Shown here in pieces: positions 23,418 through 32,741 of a stretch of 59,547 nucleotides of DNA. The notes beneath the pieces were generated by a model. The model had not been told where the DNA came from, searched no databases, and was given only the letters and a program-made list of their open reading frames with translations. A program made the position numbers and the translations under genes. The stretch is taken from NCBI GenBank assembly GCA_030530485.1, contig JAUMUX010000005.1, positions 1 through 59,547 of the forward strand. The letters run 5' to 3'. Numbering within the stretch: the first letter of the stretch is position 1; every line of letters starts with the position of its first letter. The DNA comes from a bacterium. Its GTDB lineage: Bacteria > Patescibacteriota > Saccharimonadia > Saccharimonadales > Saccharimonadaceae.

Positions 23418-24260
23418 ATGCAAGAAACTATCGAATCTTGGCTAAAAAAAGCCGCCGAAAAACTTAAAAATGCTCAAATCGAAAGTACCCAGCTTGACGC
23501 TGAGCTGATTTTGGCGCGAGTTTTAGGCGTTAATCGCACTTTTCTTCATTCGCATTCAGAGAAAAAAATCCCAAAAACCAAGCTTTTTCACGCCAACAAC
23601 TGGCTAAATCAACGCGCCAAACGAGTGCCGTTGGCTTATATTTTTCACGAAAAAGAGTTTTTTGGTAGAAATTTTTACGTCAATTCAGACACGCTAATTC
23701 CTCGTCCCGAAACCGAAACAATGGTCGATTTGGTCAAAAAAATAGCAGATAAGGCGGATATTTTGCTTGACGTCGGCACTGGTTCTGGCATTATTCCGAT
23801 TTCAATTTGCGCAGAGTTTAATCAAGAAATCAGCGTTGCTGCCAGCGATATTTCGCTTCAAGCGCTCGCCGTGGCGAATCTGAATGCAAAAAAATTGCTT
23901 GGCAAAACTATTCCGCTTTTCGAATCTAATTTGCTCGAAAAAATCCCCCAGAATTTGCTTGAAAAAATCACTATCATCACCGCCAATCTGCCTTATGTTG
24001 ACCGCGAATGGATAGATTCAGCTTCGCCAAATGAGCTCCATTTTGAGCCCCAAAATGCGCTTTATGCAGAAGAAAACGGCTTGCTACTTAATAAATTACT
24101 TCTTACACGAGCCGCTAATTTGCCTGAATTAAAATTTATTTTGCTTGAAGCCGACCCTGAGCAATTCGATGCGCTAATCGAACACGCCCAGAAATTCGAA
24201 TTTAAACTTTTCGAAAAGGCTAATTATACGTTGGTTTTTCGAAAAGCTCTTTCGAAATAA
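23418..24260 (+). CDS. prmC: Release-factor glutamine methyltransferase (PrmC/HemK) with an NLPY motif
   Basis: It methylates the GGQ glutamine of release factors using SAM. The N-terminal helical domain (about 1-75) is followed by a Rossmann domain with motif I LDVGTGSGIIPIS. The catalytic motif IV reads NLPY (ITANLPYVDREW) instead of the usual NPPY. At 280 aa the length is normal. The substitution changes a residue near the amide-binding site; whether activity is altered is unknown. It lies directly behind prfA. Confidence 0.92.
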   Translation: MQETIESWLKKAAEKLKNAQIESTQLDAELILARVLGVNRTFLHSHSEKKIPKTKLFHANNWLNQRAKRVPLAYIFHEKEFFGRNFYVNSDTLIPRPETETMVDLVKKIADKADILLDVGTGSGIIPISICAEFNQEISVAASDISLQALAVANLNAKKLLGKTIPLFESNLLEKIPQNLLEKITIITANLPYVDREWIDSASPNELHFEPQNALYAEENGLLLNKLLLTRAANLPELKFILLEADPEQFDALIEHAQKFEFKLFEKANYTLVFRKALSK

Positions 24261-24267
24261 CTAATCT

Positions 24268-25461
24268 TTACACTCCAGAGTAAGCGTCGAGCGTAGCCGT
24301 TAGCTCAAGCTCTTTACCGTCGCGAACTACGGTTAATTTAACTGTGTCGCCAGGCTGATATTCTGCCACCAGACTCGAGACACTTCCAGCTGAGCCAATT
24401 TTAACTCCATTGACTGCCGTGATAATATCGCCCTCTTTGACGCCCGCTTTTTGCGCTGCCCCGCCATTTTTTATCACGCTACCACTCTTGGATTGAACCC
24501 AAGCTCCAGAGTTAGTCGAAAGATTATTCTCTTTCGCGACCGCCGCCGTAACTGGCGTATAGCTAATTCCCAAGCTTGCTCGGCGCGCCGTGCCGTTTTC
24601 AATCAAAGATTTAAGCATTCCTTTTGCCGAAGAAATCGGTAGCGCAAAACCAATTCCCTGCGCATCCGTCACCACGGCTGTGTTAATACCAATCACCTGA
24701 CCTTGCGCATTCACCAACGGGCCGCCAGAATTACCAGAGTTAATAGCGGCATCGGTTTGAATCATATCCGAAAGAGTTTCAGCATTGGCGCCAGTTCCAT
24801 CACTCGAAGCAGTCACCGTGCGGTTCACACCAGAAATAATCCCGCGTGTCACCGTTCCGTCATATTGTCCTAGCGCATTGCCGATAGCAATCACCTCTTG
24901 ACCAATATTTAGCGTCTTCGAATCACCAAGTTCGGCGGGTTGTAAATTCGAAACACCATCGATTTTTAGATACGCGATGTCATTTAGCGGGTCTTTCGCC
25001 ACCACTCGAACCTTATTATAAGTTGTGCCATCCGAAAGTATCACGCTAATATTCGAAGAATTTTCCACCACGTGTTTATTTGTAATGATATAGCCGTCAG
25101 CAGTTGCAATCACGCCCGTTCCAGCGGTTGCCGTTCCAGATGATTTATAGAAAAAACTCGACGAAGATTGCGCTTTACCGACAATCGAAACCACACTTTT
25201 CGAAAGCTTTTTAGCCACTTGCTCAATCGAACTGCTCTCTCCGCCCTTAAACGACGACGAATTACCGTCAGTCGAGCTATTTAAGCTACTGCTCGAAGAA
25301 GAATTTTGTTTCGAAAGCATTCTCGAAATAACAATTCCTCCACCAGATATTGTCCCTAAAGCAACAATCATCATTATCGCCACTAATGCTGGGTTGAATG
25401 GTTTCTTAACGCGTTCAACCTGTTTATTTTTATATTTTACTGCGTTTTCTTCATTCTTCAT
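24268..25461 (-). CDS. htrA: HtrA/DegP-like membrane-anchored serine protease
   Basis: An envelope quality-control protease. A cytoplasmic N-terminus and one membrane helix (about 28-50) are followed by a Ser/Asn-rich linker. The trypsin-like domain has catalytic His in TNKHVVE, Asp in NDIAYLKI and Ser in GNSGGPL. One PDZ domain (about 300-390, GVKEGDIITAVNGVKI) completes the 397 aa. The layout with a single PDZ resembles Gram-positive HtrA. It is transcribed alone, convergent with prmC. Confidence 0.92.
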   Translation of the reverse strand: MKNEENAVKYKNKQVERVKKPFNPALVAIMMIVALGTISGGGIVISRMLSKQNSSSSSSLNSSTDGNSSSFKGGESSSIEQVAKKLSKSVVSIVGKAQSSSSFFYKSSGTATAGTGVIATADGYIITNKHVVENSSNISVILSDGTTYNKVRVVAKDPLNDIAYLKIDGVSNLQPAELGDSKTLNIGQEVIAIGNALGQYDGTVTRGIISGVNRTVTASSDGTGANAETLSDMIQTDAAINSGNSGGPLVNAQGQVIGINTAVVTDAQGIGFALPISSAKGMLKSLIENGTARRASLGISYTPVTAAVAKENNLSTNSGAWVQSKSGSVIKNGGAAQKAGVKEGDIITAVNGVKIGSAGSVSSLVAEYQPGDTVKLTVVRDGKELELTATLDAYSGV

Positions 25462-25503
25462 AATGAAATTTTAACAGCCTTTCCTTAATTTAAGCTTAAA
25501 CTT

Positions 25504-26283
25504 TTAATTGCGTGGAATTGTTGAAAAGAAAATAATCAAGAGAAGGCAAATCGAAACCGTAAAAGCGGTTGGCACGAATAAATCACGCACCGATTTTTCG
25601 CTATTTTTCGAAATCGAAATCGCTTCGAAAGCCAAGAAACTTACCACCGTGGCGATAATCGAGGCTTGTGGAACGATAAAAGCAAAAATCGAATTGAACG
25701 CCAGCGTGTAGCCAATCAGCAAAAAGTTCAACACCCAAACCATCTCGGCAAGAATCATTCCCCAAAACAGACTCAGCAATTCAAGATTTTGGTTTTCTTT
25801 GTTCGACAAAATATGGCGAAAAGTTGCGTAGCCAATCAAGAAAGCCAAGAAAACGGTGAGTTCAGTTGGCCAAGCGTAAGAAATCGAAAATAGCGCCGTT
25901 AGACCAAAGAATACCGCGAGCAAAGATTGTGTTTTGACCATCAGTTCGCTGGAGCGAGGCTTAATAATCAAAATCCAGATGATGAAAAATAGCACCAAAA
26001 ATGCTTGAGAAAGCCAATATTCGACCCCTGTTGAGAACATCAAAACCACCATTCCAAGCGAGAAAATCAAATCCACCAGGTTCGATTTAACATTTGCCGT
26101 CCAATAGCGTGGTCGCACCGCAAAAGTTCGCCATTTCGAAATAATCACCAAACCAATCGCGATAAGTGGCGTTTTTGTGATATAAATCGAAAGCCAACTC
26201 ACCAAAACCAAAGAAATATTCAAGAAAATATGCGCAATTGTGCTCGCCAAAGAATGCTTTTTAGAAATCCTAATAAAATCCAT
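25504..26283 (-). CDS. Hypothetical multi-pass membrane protein (260 aa)
   Basis: About eight hydrophobic segments with short charged loops cover most of the protein; no catalytic motif is recognised. The ATG at 26283 is preferred because a TGC-TATAAT lies 9 nt upstream, and because the in-frame ATG at 26322 would fall inside the lepB promoter. It is divergent from lepB with overlapping promoters. Confidence 0.65.
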   Translation of the reverse strand: MDFIRISKKHSLASTIAHIFLNISLVLVSWLSIYITKTPLIAIGLVIISKWRTFAVRPRYWTANVKSNLVDLIFSLGMVVLMFSTGVEYWLSQAFLVLFFIIWILIIKPRSSELMVKTQSLLAVFFGLTALFSISYAWPTELTVFLAFLIGYATFRHILSNKENQNLELLSLFWGMILAEMVWVLNFLLIGYTLAFNSIFAFIVPQASIIATVVSFLAFEAISISKNSEKSVRDLFVPTAFTVSICLLLIIFFSTIPRN

Positions 26284-26292
26284 AGTAAATAT

Positions 26293-26301
26293 ATTATAGC
26301 A
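26293..26301 (-). promoter_or_regulatory. Extended -10 of the 260-aa membrane protein gene
   Basis: TGC-TATAAT on the minus strand (TATAAT at 26298-26293), 9 nt before the ATG. No good -35 is visible, consistent with an extended -10 promoter. Confidence 0.55.
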
Positions 26302-26324
26302 CACTCTGCCCAAAATAAACATAA

Positions 26325-26353
26325 TTGAAAAAATATTTTGTTCATGCTAAAAT
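26325..26353 (+). promoter_or_regulatory. lepB promoter, leaderless
   Basis: TTGAAA (26325-26330), 17 bp, extended TGC-TAAAAT (26348-26353), 6 nt, ATG at 26360. Confidence 0.8.
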
Positions 26354-26359
26354 AAAATA

Positions 26360-26977
26360 ATGAAAAGTAATTTTTGGCAGAGACATCAAAACCTCGGCGA
26401 CCTTTTGGGGATTTTCTTCTTTATTTTCTCGGTAACAATTGGCGTAATTTTGATAAATTCTTTTATTTTTCAAAGTTTTACAGTAGTCGGCTCAAGTATG
26501 GAGCCTACTCTTCACGATGGCGATAAAGTCATTATTAGTCGGCTGCAAAGCACTTGGGCGAACCTAACCAACACACCCTACACGCCAAAACGCGGCGAAA
26601 TTATCGTTTTTCAGAATCCAAATTACACTACTGGCATGCGTGACCAATATATTATTAAGCGCGTGATTGCTTTTGCGGGCGAAAGGGTGCGCGTGAAAGA
26701 CGGCAAAATTACCGTCTATAATAACGAGCACCCCGAGGGCTTCAACCCCGATGACAACTTTAGCGGTGAGCCAAAAAATTATACAAGCCACGATGGCGAA
26801 TGGACTGTGCCAAAAAATGAAATCTTTGTTGCGGGAGACAACCGCGATGGCAATCATTCCTACGATTCTCGCAGCGGTCTTGGCACCATTCCTCTATATA
26901 AAATTGTCGGGCCAGTTGCTTTTCGAATCTTCCCATTCAATAAAATTCGAAACTTTGAATACTCGCAAAATTATTAA
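26360..26977 (+). CDS. lepB: Signal peptidase I
   Basis: It cleaves signal peptides on the outer face of the membrane. A single N-terminal membrane helix (about 17-38) precedes the catalytic Ser46 in VGSSMEPTL and the catalytic Lys in QYIIKRVIA (about residue 100). The GDNRDGNHSYDSR box is present. At 205 aa it is the short Gram-positive-type enzyme. It would process the secreted proteins encoded in this window. Confidence 0.95.
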   Translation: MKSNFWQRHQNLGDLLGIFFFIFSVTIGVILINSFIFQSFTVVGSSMEPTLHDGDKVIISRLQSTWANLTNTPYTPKRGEIIVFQNPNYTTGMRDQYIIKRVIAFAGERVRVKDGKITVYNNEHPEGFNPDDNFSGEPKNYTSHDGEWTVPKNEIFVAGDNRDGNHSYDSRSGLGTIPLYKIVGPVAFRIFPFNKIRNFEYSQNY

Positions 26978-26992
26978 GCTTCAGCCCAACTA

Positions 26993-27022
26993 AAAATCTC
27001 GCAAGCTCTGCGAGATTTTAAT
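26993..27022. terminator. Bidirectional terminator (lepB / parB)
   Basis: AAAATCTCGCA (26993-27003) pairs with TGCGAGATTTT (27009-27019). Confidence 0.8.
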
Positions 27023-27909
27023 TATTTCGAAAGGATTTTTTCAAGCCGTTTGAGCTCTTCTTCGCTCTTAAATTTAATCACGATTTTGCCCGAACCGCGC
27101 GCCGAAGTTTTGATGTCTACATCTGCACTCAAGCGTTTCGAAATATTTTTTACCGTCTTTTCGAAAGGCATTTTGTCTAATTTTTTTGGCTCAATTTGCC
27201 CAGATTTTTGTGATTCCTTTTTATAGTTCACCAAAAATTGTTCAATCTTACGCGCCGACCAGCCTTCTTTCAAAATCTTTGGCAAAATTTCAAGCACCGT
27301 TTCTTTATCAATTTTGAGCAGCGGACGAACTTGCCCCTCTTTAAGCTCACCATTTGCCACGTGTTTTTTCACTTCGTCAGGCAAATTGAGCAGCCGCAAA
27401 GTGTTCAAAACCGCACTTTCGCTGCGGCCACCAACGCGCTCACCAATTTGCTTAGCTGTTAAATTAAATTGTTCACGCAATTTGAGGTAAGCAGTTGCCG
27501 TTTCAAGCACGTTCAAATCTGAACGCTGGAGGTTTTCAATCAAGCTTAATTCAAGCCGATTTTGGTCGGAAAGCTCGCGCACAATCGCTGGGATTGTCTC
27601 AAGCCCCGCAATCGTGGAAGCCCGAAAACGCCGTTCGCCCGCAACAATTTCGAATTTATCACCCTTTGGAATCACCACAATTGGCTGCAAAACGCCGTGA
27701 ATTTTAACCGAATTTGCCAGCGCACTGAGTGCCTCTTCGTCGAAATGGCGGCGTGGCTGATTTGGGTCAGCTACGATTTTCGAAAGTGGAATTTCTTGCA
27801 ATTTCGAAATTTCGTTGTCGATTCCCAATGTTGAATCGAATTGGTCGTCAATCAATAAATCTGTTGGAATTAGCGAAGAAAAACCCCGCCCTAAACCTTT
27901 TTTCGCCAT
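27022..27909 (-). CDS. parB: Chromosome-partitioning protein ParB
   Basis: A CTPase clamp that binds parS sites and spreads on DNA for chromosome segregation. The N-terminal CTP-binding domain has VADPNQPRRHFDEEAL and the GERRFRAS box, followed by ENLQRSDLN and the helix-turn-helix (TAKQIGERVGGRSESAVLNTLRLLNLP). The C-terminal dimerisation part is at about 240-295. It overlaps parA by one base. Confidence 0.95.
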   Translation of the reverse strand: MAKKGLGRGFSSLIPTDLLIDDQFDSTLGIDNEISKLQEIPLSKIVADPNQPRRHFDEEALSALANSVKIHGVLQPIVVIPKGDKFEIVAGERRFRASTIAGLETIPAIVRELSDQNRLELSLIENLQRSDLNVLETATAYLKLREQFNLTAKQIGERVGGRSESAVLNTLRLLNLPDEVKKHVANGELKEGQVRPLLKIDKETVLEILPKILKEGWSARKIEQFLVNYKKESQKSGQIEPKKLDKMPFEKTVKNISKRLSADVDIKTSARGSGKIVIKFKSEEELKRLEKILSK

Positions 27910-28682
27910 TATTTACCTTCACCTTCTATTCGCTGAATAATTTCTTTACTCACATTTTTATACGCACGCGCACCTTTCGAAAAACGGTCATAAACGCCCA
28001 CAGGCACGCCGTGGCTTGGTGCTTCAGCTAAGCGAATGTTGCGCGGAACTGGTGTCGAAAAAACTTTGCCCGGGAAAAATCGCTTAATTTCTTCATAAAC
28101 TTGCGAGCCCAAAGTGGTGCGTGAATCAACCATCGTTGGCAAAACGCCCAATAATTCCAAATTTGGATTCATACCTTTTTTCACTAATTTCATACTTTCC
28201 AGCAGTTGGCCAAGCCCTTCCATCGCATAAAATTCAGCCTGAACAGGCAAAATAAGGTAATCGCTGGCGATGAAGCCATTCACCGTAAGCAAGCTCAAAC
28301 TTGGTGGCGAATCAATAATCACATAATCGAAAGATTCATTCACGCTGGCGAGCGCATTTTTAAGCTTCGAAAATCGCCCTTTCTCTTTCGCAAGCTCTAC
28401 CTCGGTATTTGCCAAAACAGGAGTCGAAGGCGCAACTTTCAGGTTTTCCCACTCAGTATCAAGAATTACTTCACGCAAGAATTTATCGCCAGAAATCACG
28501 TCGCTCACGGTATTTTCGAGCGAATTTTTGTCAATTCCTAAGCCGCTGGTCGCATTACCTTGCGGGTCGAAATCCACCAGTAGTGTTCGAAAACCCATTT
28601 TTGCCAAATAATACGAAATATTGATGGCGCTGGTAGTTTTTCCTACTCCCCCTTTTTGATTTGTTATCGAAATCACTTTCAT
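27909..28682 (-). CDS. parA: Chromosome-partitioning ATPase ParA (Soj)
   Basis: A deviant Walker-A ATPase (KGGVGKTT at residues 10-17) that works with ParB to segregate chromosome origins. The Walker A' motif (VDFDPQGNATSG) and Walker B (YVIIDSPPSLS) are present; 257 aa is normal for Soj. TATAAT lies 8 nt before the ATG (leaderless). parAB usually lies near oriC, but dnaA is not in the window and I see no clear parS site. Confidence 0.95.
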   Translation of the reverse strand: MKVISITNQKGGVGKTTSAINISYYLAKMGFRTLLVDFDPQGNATSGLGIDKNSLENTVSDVISGDKFLREVILDTEWENLKVAPSTPVLANTEVELAKEKGRFSKLKNALASVNESFDYVIIDSPPSLSLLTVNGFIASDYLILPVQAEFYAMEGLGQLLESMKLVKKGMNPNLELLGVLPTMVDSRTTLGSQVYEEIKRFFPGKVFSTPVPRNIRLAEAPSHGVPVGVYDRFSKGARAYKNVSKEIIQRIEGEGK

Positions 28683-28690
28683 ATAGTATT

Positions 28691-28720
28691 ATTATACCAC
28701 ACTTTTACCATAAGCAACAA
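28691..28720 (-). promoter_or_regulatory. parAB promoter, leaderless
   Basis: TTGTTG (28720-28715), 18 bp, TATAAT (28696-28691), 8 nt, ATG at 28682. Confidence 0.65.
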
Positions 28721-28740
28721 AAAAGCTCAAAATACGCCTC

Positions 28741-28769
28741 TTGATTTTCGCCCTTCTTTATGCTAAAAT
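28741..28769 (+). promoter_or_regulatory. rplU promoter
   Basis: TTGATT (28741-28746), 17 bp, extended TGC-TAAAAT (28764-28769). A short leader of about 24 nt carries a GAGGA ribosome site. Confidence 0.75.
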
Positions 28770-28799
28770 AGTTAAGATATTAAATTTAACGAGGATTTT

Positions 28800-29114
28800 A
28801 TGAAAAAAGCAGTCGTAAAAGTTGGCGGTAAGCAATTTATCGTTAGCGAAAAAGAGACCCTTCTGGTGGACCTCCTCCCGCAAGGAACAAAAGAGCTCAA
28901 ACTCGACGCTTTGATGCTAATTGATGGCGACAAAGTGGAAGTTGGAACTCCTGTTGTGAAAGGCGTGAAAGTTTCCGCTAAAGTTGTTGACGAACTTGTT
29001 AAGGGTGAAAAAATCCGTGTGATTCGCTACAAAGCTAAAAAGCGTGTTCACAAAGAAAACGGACATCGTCAAAAATACACAAAGATTGAAATCGCTTCAA
29101 TCGCAACCAAATAA
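28800..29114 (+). CDS. rplU: Ribosomal protein bL21
   Basis: A 50S subunit protein. The start KKAVVKVGGKQFIVSEKE and the C-terminal block KAKKRVHKENGHRQKYTKI are diagnostic; 104 aa is normal. The usual partner rpmA (bL27) does not follow; a terminator does. Confidence 0.96.
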   Translation: MKKAVVKVGGKQFIVSEKETLLVDLLPQGTKELKLDALMLIDGDKVEVGTPVVKGVKVSAKVVDELVKGEKIRVIRYKAKKRVHKENGHRQKYTKIEIASIATK

Positions 29115-29136
29115 TAAAAGGCGGCCAGCCATCTTG

Positions 29137-29172
29137 AAATAGCCCATTCACTCACTCTCGGGCTATTTTATT
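29137..29172 (+). terminator. rplU terminator
   Basis: AAATAGCCC (29137-29145) pairs with GGGCTATTT (29160-29168), then TATTTT. Confidence 0.8.
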
Positions 29173-29231
29173 TTGCTTTCGAAATGCTTTTCGAAAAATT
29201 GTGCGACATATCATTTTTTCGCCAAAAATAA

Positions 29232-29259
29232 ATAAAACCCCGCATCGACGAGGTTTTAT
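29232..29259 (-). terminator. Terminator of the LPQTG surface protein gene
   Basis: ATAAAACC/GGTTTTAT stem on the minus strand followed by TTATTT. Confidence 0.7.
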
Positions 29260-29275
29260 TTTCGAAATTTAGCAA

Positions 29276-30637
29276 CTATTTTTTCGAAATTTTCGATTTG
29301 ATTTGTTCGATTTTCGAAGAAACTTGTTCTTTAATTCCGCTTGCTGAAATTTTTGCACCTTTCAGTTCTTGGCGACTTCGCATATAGTATGCAATTCCGC
29401 TGGTGAGTGCAATCACCGCAATAATCATCGCAGCAGCTTCAGCTGGACCAGTTTGTGGAAGTTCGCTTGGAATCTCCGCACATTCAGGGTCGTTTTTCTC
29501 CAAATGAGTTTTGCCTACAATCTGACATTTATCTTTCTCTTCTGAAGTACAATCACGCGTAACAGTCACGTTGGCAGTATCGCTTTTTGTGCCGTTATCG
29601 GTAACAACTTGAGCAGTATTAGTTAAAGTATTTGCGCCACAAACCAATTTTGAGGCATCGACAGTTGCACTGAAAGTCAATGTTGCGGTGGCTCCGTGGG
29701 CATAATTACCAATATTCAAGCCTTTATTCACGAGCTCATCTGGCAAGTTTTTACCAGTTGGGTCGCTTTTAGTGCTGATATGCACCGAACCTGGCACGAG
29801 CGAAAGCCCAGTTGGCAACAAGTCTTTTACCAAAACATTATTCTGGTTGATCGAACCTGTGTTTGAATAAGTAATTTCGAAATCAACTTTTTCGCCTGCC
29901 TTCACGCTTTGGCTTTTCGCAAAATTATTTGCGCCATTTTTCGAAACGGTTTTCGAAACTTCGAAATCAGCATAATCGGCTTTAAATTTATAAACTACGC
30001 TTGAGCTATATTCGGTACAGCCAGGAATCATTCCGTTTAGTGAGCTATAACCGAGCAATGCGCCATTTCCGAAAAGCAATTCGCCCGAAATATTTTGGCC
30101 ATTCACGGCACCGTTATTGGTAATCACGGCTGAACCTTGTACATATCGCAAAGCCACAGTTCGTGAGCTTGAAGTTAGGGTTGCTTCGTCATAAACATGT
30201 AGTGGGTTGGCGTTGCTTGCCGAAATCGTGCTCACTACTCGTGCAGTTGTGCCTTTTTGGATAGTTGAAGGCAAAGTTGCTTTCATTTTTACATCCAAGG
30301 CGATACCTTTGTAGTTATTTTCTTTTGAATTTAATGTGCTTGAAGCGTTATTGTGAACGTAAGTCCAAACTTCATATTCTTTGCCTGGCTGAATGTCGAT
30401 TTTATCAACATAATTGCCAACGCCAGCTTCTCGGATTCGCACAAAATTTCGTTCATCACCGATATGTGGATTATTTGTAATCGAGTTGAACGTTACATAA
30501 GACGCTGGTTTTTCGGCCGTAAAAGTTGTGCGCTCTGGGCCGTAAGCATTCACCAAACTTGAGGCGAAAGCCGAGACTATGGCCACGCTAAGCGCGACCA
30601 ATAGTCCTGTTTGTTTAAAATTTTTTGTTATTTTCAC
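29276..30637 (-). CDS. LPQTG-anchored surface protein with a DUF11-like repeat
   Basis: A predicted sortase-anchored cell-surface protein (453 aa). A signal peptide covers about residues 8-32 (VALSVAIVSAFASSLVNA). Beta-sandwich regions follow, then a DUF11-type domain (VDFEITYSNTGSINQN, VKDLLPTGLSLVPGSV). A Cys pair region and then LPQTG, a hydrophobic helix and a basic tail end the protein. I chose the GTG at 30637: GGAG lies 8 bases before it and the next residues read as a signal peptide. A longer ATG start at 30706 would overlap the upstream gene. A host-contact role is plausible but not shown. Confidence 0.8.
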   Translation of the reverse strand: MKITKNFKQTGLLVALSVAIVSAFASSLVNAYGPERTTFTAEKPASYVTFNSITNNPHIGDERNFVRIREAGVGNYVDKIDIQPGKEYEVWTYVHNNASSTLNSKENNYKGIALDVKMKATLPSTIQKGTTARVVSTISASNANPLHVYDEATLTSSSRTVALRYVQGSAVITNNGAVNGQNISGELLFGNGALLGYSSLNGMIPGCTEYSSSVVYKFKADYADFEVSKTVSKNGANNFAKSQSVKAGEKVDFEITYSNTGSINQNNVLVKDLLPTGLSLVPGSVHISTKSDPTGKNLPDELVNKGLNIGNYAHGATATLTFSATVDASKLVCGANTLTNTAQVVTDNGTKSDTANVTVTRDCTSEEKDKCQIVGKTHLEKNDPECAEIPSELPQTGPAEAAAMIIAVIALTSGIAYYMRSRQELKGAKISASGIKEQVSSKIEQIKSKISKK

Positions 30638-30650
30638 TTTTTTGTCTCCG

Positions 30651-32648
30651 TTATTGGTTTTGTTGAGCGGCTCGAACTTCATCGGCGGATAGTTCTGTAC
30701 CATCACCCATCACCAAATTATTGTTTGCCTGTTCGGCAGCCTGTTGAGCGGCTTGCGCTTCAGCAGCTTGCTGTTGAGCCTGCAAGTTTTGTTCGGCAGC
30801 CTGCTGAGTGGTCATCATATCACCACCGTAAGCTGGAGGTGTTTCATAGCGATATTGATTATCTGCTGGGTTATTTTGAGTAGCCCCTTCTGCTGGAATT
30901 TCAGCATTTGCTGTTCCAGGCGTTACGCTTGGGTCAATATTATTAGCCGCTTCGCTTGGCGTAACTGGCTCAGTTACCTCGCCTGGCCCCATAATGGTTT
31001 GGTTGGCGTGAACAGATGGGTTCTCCAAGTCATAATCTTTTGGCGCTAAAGGTGGAGTTTCCGGTTCTTCCGGTGGGGTTTCCGGCGGCGTTCCAGGAGG
31101 CGTCTCTGGAGGTGTTTCCGGTGGAGTTTCGGGTGGCGTCTCCGGCGGAGTGCCTGGAGGCGTTTCTGGTGTAGGAGCTGGTGGAATATTTTCAAATGGC
31201 ACGTATGGAGTTTGCCAAGTGGTTCCAAATTCCGCTTTTACAATCATCTGCCTACATTCATCACGAACCGAAACCGTTTCGCCGTTCTTCAATTTAACTA
31301 CGCGGTAAGTTCCGCCAAATTGCCCTTCAGAGTGAACGTAATTTTGTTCCCCGTTGACATACATCGAGTAGAAGTAATCTGAACCGAGATTTTCTTTCGA
31401 AATCACTTCCGAACCTTCGAAATATTTTTCGAAAGCTTCGTTCAGCTTCTTAAAGGCTTCTTGGTCACCATCGCGAACCGAATCAACCAACGAATCAACT
31501 TCTGCGCCCGAAATTCCAAGATATTCACGCGCCGCAGCTTCGTTATTTACAAAGAATTGGCCCATAAATTCGATGTCATCTTCATTGTGATTTTCGATAA
31601 TCTGCTTCTGATATTCTTCGTTCGAAAGTTCAGAGGTTGAAGTTCCAATCGAGTAGGCATTTTCTTTGCCCTCTTGGTTGTAATTGTTATTTTCAGAATC
31701 GTATTTACCATTTTTGAAAGTTTCGCCCGATTTTGTAAGGGTAGCTTCCCAGCCAGTTCCGCTAAAATCTTCGGTTGAAGTTTCTGTTTTGGTTTTAGTT
31801 TCTTGCTCAGTTTTTGGCTGATTAGACTCTTCGGCGCGTTTTTGGTTTCCGCCAAAAGCCGCCTTTCCAACTCCGAACAGCGTAGCGCCTAAAGCAATCA
31901 CTGCAACTACTTTTTTACCCAATTTCTTGAGCTTTTCGCGACGCGTCATTCGTTCGCCTCTTTCAACATTCACTTTTTGTTCTGCTGAATTTTCAGCCTT
32001 TTCAGCTCGCTCGATTTCACCCAATGCAAGATGGGTTTTGAGCATTGTTTCGTTTTCTTCGGGGCTTAATTCGCCGGCATTTTCTTTGCGGAATCGCGCA
32101 AGTTCTTCTGGTGAAGCGCCGTTGGCTAACATTTCGTCGAATTTTTCTTTGATAGCTTCGCTTTTTACCGCTTCTTCTACTTTCGAATTGTTTTCGATAT
32201 TCGATTCGACAATTTTCGATTCAAGCTCTTCAGCTGTTGGCGCTTTTGGCTCAAAGCTCCAGCTTGCAGTTTCGGCTTGGTTTTGCTCGTTATTGTCTGA
32301 GCGCCTTGCTTCTAAATCTTTTTTCCAATTCGAAATGGTGTCTTTAATTGCTTGACTCTCTTCAGCCTCTTTAATCTGCTGACGCGCACCTTCGCCTAGG
32401 CCAAATTCGTCACCACCGATTTGGTAGAGGTCAACCTCGTTGCTTTCGAAAGGCGTTTCGAAAGATTCCCAAGCTTGAACAGGCTCCTGTCCTTCAGGTC
32501 GAGTAAGTTCATCCAGCTTCTGAATATCTCCAGAACCCAAATCATCCCAAGAAGTTTCGCCCAAACGGCGCAATTCATCCCATTGCGTCTGCTTCGCTTC
32601 CTGACTCTGATTATGAATAAACTCTTTAGCTCGCTTATTCTTTTCCAT
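30651..32648 (-). CDS. Membrane protein with a proline-rich wall-spanning region (665 aa)
   Basis: No family recognised. A long charged Glu-rich N-terminal part (about 1-240, no signal peptide) precedes one membrane helix (about 246-265, KKVVAVIALGATLFGVGKAA). An exported domain (to about 480) is followed by a Pro-rich tract of repeated ETPPETPP/GTPPETPP units (about 490-530) and a Gln/Ala-rich end. The topology suggests N-in/C-out, with the Pro-rich stretch crossing the wall. AAGGACC precedes the ATG. It is followed 13 bases later by the LPQTG protein gene, so the two are probably co-expressed. Confidence 0.7.
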   Translation of the reverse strand: MEKNKRAKEFIHNQSQEAKQTQWDELRRLGETSWDDLGSGDIQKLDELTRPEGQEPVQAWESFETPFESNEVDLYQIGGDEFGLGEGARQQIKEAEESQAIKDTISNWKKDLEARRSDNNEQNQAETASWSFEPKAPTAEELESKIVESNIENNSKVEEAVKSEAIKEKFDEMLANGASPEELARFRKENAGELSPEENETMLKTHLALGEIERAEKAENSAEQKVNVERGERMTRREKLKKLGKKVVAVIALGATLFGVGKAAFGGNQKRAEESNQPKTEQETKTKTETSTEDFSGTGWEATLTKSGETFKNGKYDSENNNYNQEGKENAYSIGTSTSELSNEEYQKQIIENHNEDDIEFMGQFFVNNEAAAREYLGISGAEVDSLVDSVRDGDQEAFKKLNEAFEKYFEGSEVISKENLGSDYFYSMYVNGEQNYVHSEGQFGGTYRVVKLKNGETVSVRDECRQMIVKAEFGTTWQTPYVPFENIPPAPTPETPPGTPPETPPETPPETPPETPPGTPPETPPEEPETPPLAPKDYDLENPSVHANQTIMGPGEVTEPVTPSEAANNIDPSVTPGTANAEIPAEGATQNNPADNQYRYETPPAYGGDMMTTQQAAEQNLQAQQQAAEAQAAQQAAEQANNNLVMGDGTELSADEVRAAQQNQ
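31062..31172 (-). repeat. Short tandem repeats encoding the Pro-rich tract
   Basis: Degenerate 12- to 15-nt units encode repeated T-P-P-E/G-T-P-P peptides in the 665-aa protein. Copy number may vary between strains. Confidence 0.7.
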
Positions 32649-32741
32649 TTTTGGTCCTTGTTTATTTTATATTTTTTACTCTTCAATTTTAACATAAGCA
32701 TAATAAAAAGTCAAGCTTTTCACCTGACTTTTTTATCGATT

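Noticed and set aside
28682-28800. oriC next to parAB
   Set aside because: The gap between parA and rplU is about 120 bp, with no cluster of DnaA boxes and no dnaA or rpmH in the window.
31062-31172. Phase-variable repeat in the Pro-rich protein gene
   Set aside because: The units are multiples of 3 nt and degenerate, so length change would alter the protein without shifting the frame; it is not an on/off switch.
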